This document shows, one piece after another, positions 9,625-19,842 of a DNA stretch of 64,000 nucleotides (positions are counted from its first letter, which is position 1; each line of letters starts with the position of its first letter). The stretch covers positions 1-64,000 of the forward strand of contig NZ_JYKS01000035.1 in NCBI RefSeq assembly GCF_000935045.1, given 5' to 3'. Under the pieces are notes generated by a model, which saw only the letters and a program-made list of their open reading frames with translations, was not told the DNA's origin and did not search any database. The DNA comes from Pseudomonas sp. 10-1B. GTDB lineage: Bacteria; Pseudomonadota; Gammaproteobacteria; Pseudomonadales; Pseudomonadaceae. A program made the position numbers and the translations under genes.

Positions 9625-9630
9625 TATGAT
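9625..9630 (+). promoter_or_regulatory. Candidate -10 box for rluC
   Basis: TATGAT lies seven bases before the rluC ATG at 9638. If used, the transcript would start at or very close to the start codon, making rluC a leaderless or nearly leaderless mRNA. No clear -35 box or Shine-Dalgarno sequence is visible. It overlaps the divergent rne promoter. Confidence 0.4.
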
Positions 9631-9637
9631 TCCCGCC

Positions 9638-10594
9638 ATGACGACCAATACCCCTCCGACTTCCGGCGTTCAGCTGATCGAAGTCGCGCCGGAGCTTGCC
9701 GGCCAACGCATCGACAATTTCCTTATCACGGCCCTCAAGGGCGTGCCCAAGACCCTGGTCTACCGCATCCTGCGCAAGGGTGAGGTGCGGGTGAACAAGG
9801 GCCGGGTCAAGCCGGAATACAAGATCCAGGCCGGCGACATCGTGCGGGTACCGCCTGTGCGCCTGCCGGAACGTGACGAGCCAGCACCGGTGGCCCAGGG
9901 CCTGCTGCAACGCCTGGAAGCGGCCATTGTCTACGAAGACAAGGCGCTGATCGTGATGAACAAGCCGGCTGGCATCGCCGTGCATGGTGGCAGTGGCCTG
10001 AGCTTTGGCGTGATCGAGGCGTTGCGCCAGTTGCGCCCGGACGCCAAGGAGCTGGAGCTGGTGCACCGCCTGGACCGCGACACTTCCGGCCTGTTGATGA
10101 TCGCCAAGAAGCGCAGCATGCTGCGCCACCTGCATGCCGCCCTGCGCGGTGATGGTGTCGACAAGCGCTACATGGCGCTGGTGCGTGGCCACTGGCCAAC
10201 CTCGAAGAAGCAGGTCAACGCGCCGTTGCTCAAGAGCAATCTGCGCTCTGGTGAGCGCATGGTCGAAGTGAACGACGAGGGCAAGGAGGCGCTGACCCTG
10301 TTCCGCGTGCTGCGCCGTTTCGGCGAGTTCGCCACCATTGTCGAGGCGCGCCCGATCACCGGCCGTACCCACCAGATCCGCGTGCACGCCCTGCATGCCG
10401 GGCACATGATCGCCGGCGACAGCAAGTACGGTGACGAGGACTTCAGTCGCGAAATTCGTGAGCTGGGCGGCAAGCGCCTGTTCCTGCATGCCTACGCGCT
10501 GAGCGTGCCGCTGCCGGATGGTGGCGAACTGAAGCTCGAAGCGCCTGTGGATGAGGTTTGGGCGAAAACCGTTGAGCGTTTGAGTGCGTCGTGA
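9638..10594 (+). CDS. rluC: 23S rRNA pseudouridine synthase RluC
   Basis: Isomerises specific uridines of 23S rRNA (955, 2504 and 2580 in E. coli). The 318-residue protein has an N-terminal S4 RNA-binding domain (about residues 22-70) and the RluA-type catalytic domain with HRLDRDTSG containing the nucleophile Asp146. The start at 9638 ([10 protein letters not shown]) is preferred; an in-frame ATG at 9626 overlaps the -10 box. Divergence from rne is conserved in E. coli. It is followed after three bases by the HAD phosphatase gene. Confidence 0.93.
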   Translation: MTTNTPPTSGVQLIEVAPELAGQRIDNFLITALKGVPKTLVYRILRKGEVRVNKGRVKPEYKIQAGDIVRVPPVRLPERDEPAPVAQGLLQRLEAAIVYEDKALIVMNKPAGIAVHGGSGLSFGVIEALRQLRPDAKELELVHRLDRDTSGLLMIAKKRSMLRHLHAALRGDGVDKRYMALVRGHWPTSKKQVNAPLLKSNLRSGERMVEVNDEGKEALTLFRVLRRFGEFATIVEARPITGRTHQIRVHALHAGHMIAGDSKYGDEDFSREIRELGGKRLFLHAYALSVPLPDGGELKLEAPVDEVWAKTVERLSAS

Positions 10595-10597
10595 TCT

Positions 10598-11272
10598 ATG
10601 AAAAAAGGCTATGAGCTACTGATCTTCGACTGGGACGGTACCCTGGCCGATTCCATCGGACGCATCGTCGAGGCCATGAATGCCGCTGCCGAGCGTGCTG
10701 GTGAGGCGCAAAGCAGCAATGATGCGGTCAAGGGCATCATTGGCCTGGCCTTGGGCGAAGCGATTCATACCTTGTATCCGCACTTGGCGCCTGCGCAGGT
10801 CGAAAGCTTCCGCCAGCACTATGCCGATATCTACATGGCGCTGGATCAGCAGCCCTCGCCATTGTTCGATGGCGTGGTCGAGTCGTTGGATGCTTTCCGT
10901 GCCGAGGGTTACCGCCTGGCGGTGGCCACTGGCAAGGCACGTCGCGGGCTGGACCGGGTGCTCAAGGCCAATGGCTGGGAGCAGTTCTTTGACATCACCC
11001 GCGCGGCCGACGAGACCCGTGGCAAGCCGCACCCGCTGATGCTCGAGGAAATCCTCGGTCATTGTGGCGTCGAACCGGGGCGTGCGCTGATGGTCGGAGA
11101 TTCGGCATTCGACCTGCAGATGGCCAGCAATGCTGGCATGCATTCGGTGGCCGTGGGCTATGGTGCCATGTCGCTGCAGGCGCTGGCCGAGTTTGGCCCG
11201 CAGGTATGCATCGATCACTTTTCCCAGCTGCGCAAGTGGCTGGGTGGTTGCGCAATTTCACTTCCAAGGTAG
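10598..11272 (+). CDS. HAD-family hydrolase, phosphoglycolate phosphatase-like
   Basis: A 224-residue haloacid dehalogenase hydrolase. Motif I is DWDGTLADS at residues 11-19, motif II is ATGKARRGL, and motif III/IV are GKPHPLML and GDSAFDLQMA. The alpha-helical cap after motif I places it in subfamily IA with Gph and PpaX. It sits between rluC and the SppA-like peptidase with only a few bases on each side. The substrate cannot be inferred. Confidence 0.88.
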   Translation: MKKGYELLIFDWDGTLADSIGRIVEAMNAAAERAGEAQSSNDAVKGIIGLALGEAIHTLYPHLAPAQVESFRQHYADIYMALDQQPSPLFDGVVESLDAFRAEGYRLAVATGKARRGLDRVLKANGWEQFFDITRAADETRGKPHPLMLEEILGHCGVEPGRALMVGDSAFDLQMASNAGMHSVAVGYGAMSLQALAEFGPQVCIDHFSQLRKWLGGCAISLPR

Positions 11273-11278
11273 GTAAGC

Positions 11279-12271
11279 ATGGCAGACGAATGGAAAGCCC
11301 CCGAGGCTGAGGAGCGCGAAGAGCACGAGGAGCGCAAGAGCTGGAAGCTGCTGGAGAAGACCCTGCTGGCGGGCGTCCAGGAGCAGAGGCGGGCGCGGCG
11401 CTGGGGGATTTTCTTCAAGCTGCTGACCTTCGTCTACCTGTTCGGCATCCTGGCGCTGTTCACTCCGCTGATGGACATGGACAAGGCGGCGTCCCGCAGT
11501 GCCAGCCATACCGCGCTGGTCGAAGTGCGCGGGGTGATTGCCGACCAGGAGAGCGCCAGTGCCGACAATATCGTCAAGAGCCTGCGCGAGGCGTTCAAGG
11601 ACAGCAAGACCAAGGCCGTGGTGATGCGCATCAACAGCCCGGGTGGCAGCCCGGTGCAGGCCGGCTATGTGTATGACGAAATCCGCCGTCTGCGCGCCGA
11701 GTACCCGACCATCAAGCTGTATGCGGTAATCGCTGATCTTGGTGCTTCCGGTGCCTATTACATTGCCAGTGCGGCGGACGAGATCTATGCCGACAAGGCC
11801 AGCCTGGTGGGCTCCATTGGTGTGACGGCGGCCGGTTATGGCTTTGTCGGCACCATGGAGAAACTGGGCGTGGAGCGCCGCTCGTACACCTCGGGCGAGC
11901 ACAAGGCTTTCCTCGACCCGTTCTCGCCAGAAAAGCCGGAAGAGACGCGGTTCTGGCAGGGCGTGCTGGACACCACCCACAACCAGTTCATCGCCATGGT
12001 CAAGCAGGGGCGCGGCGAGCGCCTGAAGGACAAGGAGCATCCGGAGTTGTTCAGCGGGCTGGTCTGGTCGGGCGAGCAGGCCAAGGAGCTGGGGTTGGTG
12101 GATGGGCTGGGCAGTGCCAGCTACGTGGCGCGTGAGATCGTTGGCGAACAGGCGCTGGTGGATTTCACTGTGCAGGAATCACCGCTCGATCGCTTCTCCA
12201 AGCGTGTGGGCGCTAGCGTGGCTGAGCACCTGGCGATGTGGATGGGGTTCCAGGGGCTGCAGTTGCGCTGA
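11279..12271 (+). CDS. sppA: S49 family signal peptide peptidase (short SppA/SohB type)
   Basis: Inner-membrane serine protease with a Ser/Lys dyad that degrades cleaved signal peptides or membrane peptides. The 330-residue protein has a charged cytoplasmic N-terminus (1-42, rich in Glu/Arg/Lys), one membrane helix (about 43-66), and the S49 domain. The nucleophile is Ser157 in LGASGAYYIAS; Lys209 in SGEHKAF is the likely base, and the spacing matches the single-domain B. subtilis enzyme rather than the double-domain E. coli SppA. GGTAGGTAAGC precedes the ATG. It is followed by a REP array. Confidence 0.9.
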   Translation: MADEWKAPEAEEREEHEERKSWKLLEKTLLAGVQEQRRARRWGIFFKLLTFVYLFGILALFTPLMDMDKAASRSASHTALVEVRGVIADQESASADNIVKSLREAFKDSKTKAVVMRINSPGGSPVQAGYVYDEIRRLRAEYPTIKLYAVIADLGASGAYYIASAADEIYADKASLVGSIGVTAAGYGFVGTMEKLGVERRSYTSGEHKAFLDPFSPEKPEETRFWQGVLDTTHNQFIAMVKQGRGERLKDKEHPELFSGLVWSGEQAKELGLVDGLGSASYVAREIVGEQALVDFTVQESPLDRFSKRVGASVAEHLAMWMGFQGLQLR

Positions 12272-12282
12272 TTGCCTGATCT

Positions 12283-12775
12283 GGCCCTATCGCCGGCAAG
12301 CCAGCTCCCACAAGTACTGCGCAGATCTCAAGCTTTGCGCAGTCTCTGTGGGAGCAACTGTCTTGTATTGCCTGGACTGGCCTCATCGCCGGCAAGCCGG
12401 CTCCCACAGGGTCCGCACAGGGCCTGAGGCGAATGCGGTCGAGGTGGGGGCTCCCACAAGTACTGCGCAGATCTCAAGCTTTGCGCAGTCTCTGTGGGAG
12501 CAACTGTCTTGTATTGCCTGGACTGGCCTCATCGCCGGCAAGCCGGCTCCCACAGGGTCCGCACAGGGCCTGAGGCGAATGCGGTCGAGGTGGGAGCTCC
12601 CACAAGTACTGCGCAGATCTCAAGCTTTGCGCAGCCTCTGTGGGAGCAACTGTCTTGTATTGCCTGGGCTGGCCTCATCGCCGGCAAGCCGGCTCCCACA
12701 GGGTCCGCACAGGGCCTGAGCGAATGCGGTCGAGGTGGGAGCTGGCTTGCCGGCGATGGGCCGCAAGGCGGCCCC
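12283..12775. repeat. 146-bp tandem REP composite, about three units
   Basis: The 509-base gap between sppA and maf is filled with repeats. ctcccacaagtactgcgcag occurs at 12305, 12451 and 12597, giving a period of exactly 146 bp, and the units are nearly identical. Each unit has a REP palindrome (gccggcaagccggctccc), a spacer with a gaatgcggtcgaggtgg string, and a core with gcagatctcaagctttgcgc. The last unit breaks down near 12740. ORFs across it are artefacts. The same core occurs once at 24888-25005 in the other orientation. Confidence 0.93.
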
Positions 12776-12781
12776 AAAATC

Positions 12782-13360
12782 TCAAGGGATGACCACGCCT
12801 TCCTTGGTCAGCATATCTACCAGCCGAATCAACGGCAGCCCGATCAGGCTGGTCGCATCGCACCCATGCGTGCTCTGGAACAAGCTCACCCCCAGCCCCT
12901 CCGCCTTGAAGCTGCCGGCGCAGTCCAGCGGCTGTTCCGCTGTTACATAGCGCTCCACCCGCTCCCGGTCCAGTTCGCGCAACGTCACGGTAAACGGCAC
13001 GCAATCCACCTGGCACTGCCCGGTCGCGCTGTTCAGTAATGCCAGCCCGGTCAGAAAGCTCACCTGCTGCCCGCTGCACTCCAGCAGTTGCTCGCAGGCC
13101 CGTTCGAACGTATGCGGCTTGCCCAGCACCTGCTCGCCCAGTACGGCAACCTGGTCCGAGCCGATGATCAAGTGCCCGGGGTGGCTGCCTGCCAGTGCCT
13201 CGGCCTTTTGCCTGGCCAGCCGCCGCACCAGCTCCACGGCCGGCTCATCAGCCAGGCGCTGCTCGTCTATGTCGGGGCTTGCCCAGGTGAAGGGCAGGCG
13301 CAGGCGGGCGAGCAGTTCGCGGCGATAGGTAGAGCTGGAAGCCAGTAACAGAGGAAGCAT
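12782..13360 (-). CDS. maf: Maf-family nucleoside triphosphate pyrophosphatase (YceF type)
   Basis: House-cleaning pyrophosphatase that hydrolyses modified NTPs (YceF acts on 7-methyl-GTP). The 192-residue protein starts MLPLLLASSSTYRRELL, the Maf N-terminal signature, and contains IIGSDQVAVL and GKPHTFERA. The ATG at 13360 is preceded by AGGAG; a longer upstream ORF has no support. It is divergent from yceD-rpmF-plsX, as in other gammaproteobacteria. Confidence 0.93.
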   Translation of the reverse strand: MLPLLLASSSTYRRELLARLRLPFTWASPDIDEQRLADEPAVELVRRLARQKAEALAGSHPGHLIIGSDQVAVLGEQVLGKPHTFERACEQLLECSGQQVSFLTGLALLNSATGQCQVDCVPFTVTLRELDRERVERYVTAEQPLDCAGSFKAEGLGVSLFQSTHGCDATSLIGLPLIRLVDMLTKEGVVIP

Positions 13361-13456
13361 GGTAGACTCCTGAATCAGTTGAACAAATTCTATCACGCAC
13401 GATGCCGCCGAATTTCCTTTGACAGGGGCGGGGGGCATCCCTAGAATGCTGCGCCT

Positions 13457-13984
13457 ATGTTGAATGACCCGATTCCACCTCACGTTGACCCGCGCAAATT
13501 AGCCGATCGTGGCGTAACCCTTAACGGTTCGCTGCAACTCGCTGATTTGGAAAGACTCTGCGACCCGCTTTCCGACAATGTCGGTACGGTGCAGGCGAAG
13601 TTCGATTTTGAACGAGATGAACAGCACGTGGTGGTTATCCACAGCGAGCTGGACGTCGAGGTCAAGATGGTTTGCCAGCGTTGTCTTGAGCTGGTCACCC
13701 TGCCGATCCACAGCGAATGTACTTACGCGGTGGTGAAGGAGGGTGCGAATACCCAGTCGTTGCCGAAAGGCTATGACGTGCTGGAACTGGGCGAAGATCC
13801 TTTGGATCTGCAGGCATTGGTCGAGGAAGAGCTTCTGCTCGCCTTGCCAATCGTGCCTGCTCACCATCCGGAAGAATGCCAGCAGCCGGCGGGCGCAGAC
13901 GAGCCCGAATCGAGCAAGGACGAGGTATCGCGGTCCAACCCGTTCAGTGTTTTGGCGCAGTTAAAGCGTGACCCAAACGTTTAG
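13457..13984 (+). CDS. yceD: YceD/DUF177 family protein, 23S rRNA accumulation factor
   Basis: A 175-residue DUF177 protein. The E. coli homologue affects 23S rRNA levels and is cotranscribed with rpmF. The family motif VCQRCLELVTLPI is at about residues 72-84, and the acidic C-terminus (LELGEDPLDLQALVEEELLLALPIVP) is typical. It starts close behind a CTAGAATGCTGCGCC -10-like sequence (13440-13454), suggesting a short leader. It is 13 bases upstream of rpmF. Confidence 0.92.
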   Translation: MLNDPIPPHVDPRKLADRGVTLNGSLQLADLERLCDPLSDNVGTVQAKFDFERDEQHVVVIHSELDVEVKMVCQRCLELVTLPIHSECTYAVVKEGANTQSLPKGYDVLELGEDPLDLQALVEEELLLALPIVPAHHPEECQQPAGADEPESSKDEVSRSNPFSVLAQLKRDPNV

Positions 13985-13997
13985 GAGTTAATCAATT

Positions 13998-14180
13998 ATG
14001 GCTGTTCAGCAGAACAAAAAATCCCGCTCTGCCCGTGACATGCGCCGTTCGCACGACGCTCTGTCGGAAAACGCGCTGTCGGTAGAGAAAACCACCGGTG
14101 AAGTTCACCTGCGCCACCACGTTTCGCCAGAGGGCGTATACCGTGGTCGCAAAGTGGTCGACAAGGGCGCTGACGAGTAA
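13998..14180 (+). CDS. rpmF: 50S ribosomal protein L32
   Basis: A 60-residue L32 protein with the conserved start [19 protein letters not shown]. It lacks cysteines, so it is the zinc-independent form. AGGAGTTAATCA precedes the ATG. yceD-rpmF-plsX-fab linkage is widely conserved and couples ribosome production with lipid synthesis. Confidence 0.97.
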   Translation: MAVQQNKKSRSARDMRRSHDALSENALSVEKTTGEVHLRHHVSPEGVYRGRKVVDKGADE

Positions 14181-14183
14181 TCC

Positions 14184-15194
14184 TTGTCCGCTCAGATCAT
14201 CGCGATCGACGCAATGGGCGGGGACTTCGGTCCCCGCAGCATTGTCCAGGCTAGCATTGCCTGCCTATCGGCTACCCCCTCGCTGCACCTGACCCTCGTC
14301 GGTCAACCCTCCCTCCTTGAAGATCTCGTCAGTGGCCTTGCGGCTGCGGATCGTGCGCGTCTGCAGATTGTCGCCGCCAGTGAAGTGATCGACATGGACG
14401 AGCGGCCATCCCAGGCGTTGCGCGGCAAGCCAGACTCGTCGATGCGCATCGCCCTCGAACTGGTGCGCGACGGCAAGGCCCAGGCCTGTGTCAGTGCCGG
14501 CAATACCGGGGCGCTGATGGCACTGTCGCGTTTCGTGCTCAAGACCCTGCCGGGTATCGACCGGCCCGCCATGGTGGCGGCGATCCCGACCCAGGCTGGC
14601 TACTGTCAGTTGCTCGACCTGGGGGCCAATGTCGACTGCAGTGCCGAGAACCTCTACCAGTTCGCCGTGATGGGTTCGGTGGCCGCCCAGGCGCTGGGCG
14701 TGCATCGGCCGCGCGTGGCGCTGCTGAACATCGGTACCGAGGACATCAAGGGCAATCAGCAGGTCAAGCTGGCGGCCAGCCTGTTGCAGAACGCTCGTGG
14801 GCTCAATTACGTGGGCTTCGTCGAAGGTGACGGGCTGTACCGTGGTGAGGCCGACGTGGTTGTGTGCGACGGTTTCGTCGGCAATATCCTGCTCAAGTCC
14901 AGCGAAGGGCTGGCGACGATGATCGGTGCGCGCATCGAGCAGTTGTTCAAGGGTGGCTTGTTGTCGCGGGCGGTCGGGGCCTTGGCCATGCCGTTGCTCA
15001 AGCGCCTGCAGGCCGACCTGGCGCCGGCGCGGCACAATGGGGCGAGTTTCCTGGGTTTGCAGGGTATCGTCATCAAGAGCCATGGCTCGGCGGGGGTGCA
15101 GGGGTTCCAGAGTGCCATCCAGCGGGCGTTGATCGAGATTCAGGAAAACCTGCCGCAGCGCTTGCATGGGCGCCTGGAGGACCTGCTGCTATAG
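14184..15194 (+). CDS. plsX: Phosphate acyltransferase PlsX
   Basis: Makes acyl-phosphate from acyl-ACP for phospholipid synthesis (PlsX/PlsY route). The 336-residue protein begins [16 protein letters not shown], the family N-terminus, which forces use of the TTG at 14184 because the next in-frame ATG would remove this conserved strand. The TTG is only three bases after the rpmF stop and lacks a strong ribosome site, so initiation probably depends on coupling to rpmF. Other motifs include [10 protein letters not shown] and HGSAG near the C-terminus. Confidence 0.94.
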   Translation: MSAQIIAIDAMGGDFGPRSIVQASIACLSATPSLHLTLVGQPSLLEDLVSGLAAADRARLQIVAASEVIDMDERPSQALRGKPDSSMRIALELVRDGKAQACVSAGNTGALMALSRFVLKTLPGIDRPAMVAAIPTQAGYCQLLDLGANVDCSAENLYQFAVMGSVAAQALGVHRPRVALLNIGTEDIKGNQQVKLAASLLQNARGLNYVGFVEGDGLYRGEADVVVCDGFVGNILLKSSEGLATMIGARIEQLFKGGLLSRAVGALAMPLLKRLQADLAPARHNGASFLGLQGIVIKSHGSAGVQGFQSAIQRALIEIQENLPQRLHGRLEDLLL

Positions 15195-15196
15195 CC

Positions 15197-15305
15197 TGTG
15201 CCGGCCTCTTCGCGGGTAAACCCGCTCCTACAAGGGTTGCGGAAGGTTCCAGGCCAAGGTTGGTACGGTCGTTGTAGGAGCGGGTTTACCCGCGAAAGGG
15301 CCGCT
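15197..15305. repeat. REP pair downstream of plsX
   Basis: Two head-to-head palindromes (cgcgggtaaacccgctcctaca and its inverse) flank about 50 bases of unique DNA. Both arms are of the same gggtaaaccc subtype. The rest of the gap to fabD (15306-15454) shows no ORF or clear promoter. Confidence 0.85.
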
Positions 15306-15454
15306 ACCGAAGAAACAAAGACCTTAGGCATATCGCTGATGAAGTGCTTAAATGTGACCGCTTAGGTTCCGTCTTCATCCAAGCTTTCAGATTCCGCGCC
15401 AGGCCCAAGGCCTGGCGCACCCCATTCGACGACAAGATCATAAGGGCTTGTTCA

Positions 15455-16393
15455 ATGTCTGCATCTCTCGCATTCGTCTTTCCCGGTCAAGGTTCCCAGT
15501 CGCTGGGCATGCTCGCCGAGCTCGGCGCCGAGAAGCCAGTGATCATCGAAACCTTCAAGGAAGCTTCCGCAGCCCTGGGTTACGACCTGTGGAAGCTGGT
15601 CCAGGAAGGCCCGGAAGAACAACTCAACCAGACCGACAAGACCCAGCCGGCCATCCTCACCGCGTCCATCGCGCTGTGGCGTCTGTGGCTGGAAGAGGGC
15701 GGCGCGCAGCCGGCCTTCGTTTCCGGTCACAGCCTGGGTGAATACAGCGCCTTGGTCGCTGCTGGCAGCCTGTCGCTGAAAGACGCCGTTCGCCTGGTCG
15801 AGCGTCGCGGTCAGTTGATGCAGGAGGCCGTGCCTGCCGGTCACGGCGGCATGGCCGCCATTCTCGGCCTGGATGACGCTGTAGTCGTGGAAATTTGCGC
15901 CGAAGCGGCCGAAGACCAAGTGGTCAGCGCCGTGAACTTCAACTCGCCAGGCCAAGTGGTCATCGCCGGTAACAAGGCTGCGGTAGACCGCGCCATCGAG
16001 CTTTGCAAGGCCAAAGGTGCCAAGCGTGCGCTGCCGCTGGCGGTCAGCGTGCCGTCGCACTGTGCCCTGATGAAGCCGGCTGCCGAGCGTTTCGCTGATG
16101 ATATCAATGCCATCGATTGGAAGGCCCCGCAGATTCCGGTAGTGCAGAACGTCACTGCCGCTATCGCCGCCGACCTCGATGCGCTGAAAAAAGACCTGCT
16201 GGCCCAGTTGTACCAGCCGGTGCGCTGGGTAGAGTGCGTACAGACCCTGGCGGCCAATGGCGCGGTCAACCTGGTCGAGTGCGGCCCGGGCAAGGTCCTG
16301 GCCGGCTTGAACAAGCGTTGCGCCGACGGCGTGACCACCTACAACCTCAATACCCCTGACGCCGTTGCCGCCACTCGTGCGGCACTGGCCTGA
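15455..16393 (+). CDS. fabD: Malonyl-CoA:ACP transacylase FabD
   Basis: Transfers malonyl groups from CoA to ACP, supplying fatty-acid elongation. The 312-residue protein starts MSASLAFVFPGQGSQ and has the nucleophile Ser93 in GHSLGEYSAL, with VPSHCALM containing the catalytic His near residue 200. TAAGGG lies eight bases upstream of the ATG; a 37-residue upstream extension in frame is not conserved. First of the fabD-fabG-acpP-fabF cluster. Confidence 0.96.
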   Translation: MSASLAFVFPGQGSQSLGMLAELGAEKPVIIETFKEASAALGYDLWKLVQEGPEEQLNQTDKTQPAILTASIALWRLWLEEGGAQPAFVSGHSLGEYSALVAAGSLSLKDAVRLVERRGQLMQEAVPAGHGGMAAILGLDDAVVVEICAEAAEDQVVSAVNFNSPGQVVIAGNKAAVDRAIELCKAKGAKRALPLAVSVPSHCALMKPAAERFADDINAIDWKAPQIPVVQNVTAAIAADLDALKKDLLAQLYQPVRWVECVQTLAANGAVNLVECGPGKVLAGLNKRCADGVTTYNLNTPDAVAATRAALA

Positions 16394-16408
16394 TTTGGAG
16401 AAGCTTGC

Positions 16409-17149
16409 ATGAGCCTGCAAGGTAAAGTTGCACTGGTCACTGGTGCCAGCCGTGGCATTGGCCAGGCCATCGCCCTCGAGCTGGGCCGCCAGGGCGCGAC
16501 CGTGATCGGCACCGCCACTTCGGCTTCCGGTGCCGAGCGCATCGCCGCCACCCTGAAAGAGCACGGCATCGCCGGTACCGGCATGGAACTGAACGTGACC
16601 AGCGCCGAGTCCGTTGAAACTGTGCTGGCCGCCATCGGCGAGCAGTTCGGTGCACCGGCCATCCTGGTCAACAACGCCGGTATCACCCGCGACAACCTCA
16701 TGCTGCGCATGAAGGATGACGAGTGGTTCGACGTGATCGATACCAACCTGAACAGCCTCTACCGTCTGTCCAAGGGCGTGCTGCGTGGCATGACCAAGGC
16801 GCGTTGGGGTCGTATCATCAGCATCGGCTCGGTCGTCGGTGCCATGGGTAACGCCGGCCAGGCCAACTATGCGGCCGCCAAGGCTGGCCTGGAAGGTTTC
16901 AGCCGCGCCTTGGCGCGTGAAGTGGGCTCGCGCGGCATCACCGTCAACTCGGTGACCCCGGGCTTCATCGACACCGACATGACCCGCGAGCTGCCAGAAG
17001 CGCAGCGTGAAGCCCTGCAGACCCAGATTCCGCTGGGCCGCCTGGGCCAGGCCGACGAGATCGCCAAGGTGGTTTCGTTCCTGGCATCCGACGGCGCAGG
17101 CTACGTAACCGGCGCTACCGTGCCGGTCAACGGCGGGATGTACATGTAA
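16409..17149 (+). CDS. fabG: 3-oxoacyl-[ACP] reductase FabG
   Basis: NADPH-dependent reductase of the fatty-acid elongation cycle. The 246-residue short-chain dehydrogenase has TGASRGIG at 11-18, NNAG at 88-91 and the catalytic Ser141, Tyr154 (YAAAK) and Lys158. It ends VPVNGGMYM, as in other FabG proteins. A GGAG ribosome site precedes it (about 16397), and it lies 15 bases after fabD. Confidence 0.96.
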   Translation: MSLQGKVALVTGASRGIGQAIALELGRQGATVIGTATSASGAERIAATLKEHGIAGTGMELNVTSAESVETVLAAIGEQFGAPAILVNNAGITRDNLMLRMKDDEWFDVIDTNLNSLYRLSKGVLRGMTKARWGRIISIGSVVGAMGNAGQANYAAAKAGLEGFSRALAREVGSRGITVNSVTPGFIDTDMTRELPEAQREALQTQIPLGRLGQADEIAKVVSFLASDGAGYVTGATVPVNGGMYM

Positions 17150-17273
17150 TACCGCAACTCAATGTGACGGATTTCGTAAAAAAAGAGTCATACTGCGAGC
17201 CTAAAATCCGTTATAAAGCTGCAACCAGATTCCAGGCAGCGGGTAGGGTGACTAGCCTGAAGGTGCGTTTAGC

Positions 17274-17301
17274 TTGAAAAGCGAACGTCTTTCTATAAAA
17301 T
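17274..17301 (+). promoter_or_regulatory. Sigma70-like promoter for acpP
   Basis: TTGAAA (17274-17279) and TAAAAT (17296-17301) are 16 bases apart in the 203-base gap before acpP. A separate promoter is expected because ACP is needed in large amounts. Another TAAAAT/TATAAA pair of AT-rich boxes near 17200-17215 could serve a second start. Confidence 0.5.
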
Positions 17302-17352
17302 TAGCCACCGGCCAGCTGCCTGACATATGTCCATTAGGAGTGAAAACTAGGT

Positions 17353-17589
17353 ATGAGCACCATCGAAGAACGCGTCAAGAAAATCGTCGCCGAGCAACTG
17401 GGCGTCAAGGAAGAGGAAGTGACTGTCGAGAAGTCCTTCGTCGATGACCTGGGTGCCGATTCGCTTGACACCGTTGAGCTGGTGATGGCTCTGGAAGAGG
17501 AATTCGAGACCGAAATCCCTGACGAAGAAGCCGAGAAGATCACTACCGTTCAAGCTGCTATCGACTACGTCAAAGCCCACCAGGCCTAA
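17353..17589 (+). CDS. acpP: Acyl carrier protein
   Basis: The 78-residue carrier of growing acyl chains. The phosphopantetheine attachment site is Ser37 in [10 protein letters not shown]. The acidic composition and the start [18 protein letters not shown] are standard. A TTAGGAGT ribosome site precedes the ATG by about 11 bases. It has its own promoter candidate and terminator, consistent with a strong monocistronic transcript. Confidence 0.98.
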   Translation: MSTIEERVKKIVAEQLGVKEEEVTVEKSFVDDLGADSLDTVELVMALEEEFETEIPDEEAEKITTVQAAIDYVKAHQA

Positions 17590-17617
17590 GACGCTGTAGT
17601 CGACGCTTCTTGTCGGG

Positions 17618-17654
17618 AAAAACCGCACTGCCTTTGCCGGCGTGCGGTTTTTTC
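17618..17654 (+). terminator. Rho-independent terminator after acpP
   Basis: Stem AAAACCGCAC / GTGCGGTTTT with a roughly 13-base loop and a T run, about 30 bases past the acpP stop. Confidence 0.9.
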
Positions 17655-17778
17655 TTTGCAAGTGTCCAGCTTGGTTTGTCGGGGTGTCGATTCCCGGGCA
17701 TCGAGAGCTTGTTGCCATTTCATTCCGTTGCGTTGAATGCAATGGCAAGAAACTCTGTCATTAGAAAAGGAGAGTACT

Positions 17779-19022
<1,244 letters not shown>

Positions 19023-19023
<1 letters not shown>

Positions 19024-19838
19024 TGCACAGCTGGATCGATGGCCAGCCGGCGGCTGCAGTCAATCTGCAGAACCGCGGCCTGGCCTACGGCGATGGCCTG
19101 TTCGAAACCATCGCCGTGCGCGGCGGCCGCCCCAGCTTGCTGGACGGCCACCTCGCCCGTCTGGCGCTGGGCTGCCAGCGCCTGGCGATCAGCGCCGACC
19201 TGGCGCTGGTGCGCGACGAGCTTCAGCGCTATGCCAGCCAGCTCGGTGATGGCGTCGCCAAACTCATCCTTACCCGTGGCGACAGCCAGCGCGGCTATGC
19301 GCCGGTTGCCGGTGCCGCGCCGCGGCGTATCCTGCAGGGCAGCCCGTTACCCAGCTATCCTGTCGAGCATGCCGAGCAGGGCGTGCGCTTGTTCCCGTGC
19401 CAGACCCGGCTTGGGGAGCAACCCTTGCTGGCCGGGCTCAAGCACCTCAACCGCCTGGAGCAGGTGCTGGCCCGTGCCGAATGGCAGGACAGCGAACATG
19501 CCGAAGGCCTGATGCGTGACGGGCAGGGCAGGGTGATCGAAGGGGTGTACAGCAATCTGTTCCTGGTGCGCGACGGCGTGCTGCTCACTGCCGATCTCAG
19601 CCGCTGCGGCGTTGCCGGGGTGATGCGTGGTGCGCTGCTGGACCAGGTACAGCTGCTGGGTATCCCGGTGCAAGTCCGCGACCTGTCGTTCGCCGAGCTG
19701 GAGCAGGCAGATGAAGTATTTGTTTGCAATAGCGTCTACGGTGTCTGGCCCGTGCGTGGCATTGCCGCGCTAAACTGGTCGCCTGGCCCGCTCACCCGTA
19801 GACTGCAGGCCGTTGCCCGTACGTTACTGGAAACCTGA
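19023..19838 (+). CDS. pabC: Aminodeoxychorismate lyase PabC
   Basis: PLP enzyme converting aminodeoxychorismate to p-aminobenzoate and pyruvate for folate. The 271-residue fold-type IV protein has the N-terminal motif NRGLAYGDGLFET and the likely PLP lysine in LAGLKHLNRLEQ. It overlaps the fabF stop; ATG at 19023 is preferred over the adjacent TTG. The fabF-pabC-mltG-tmk-holB order is conserved in gammaproteobacteria. Confidence 0.94.
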
Positions 19839-19842
19839 ATTC

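Noticed and set aside
12102-13079. Several ORFs through the 146-bp array
   Set aside because: Their translations repeat with the DNA repeat and have no independent support.
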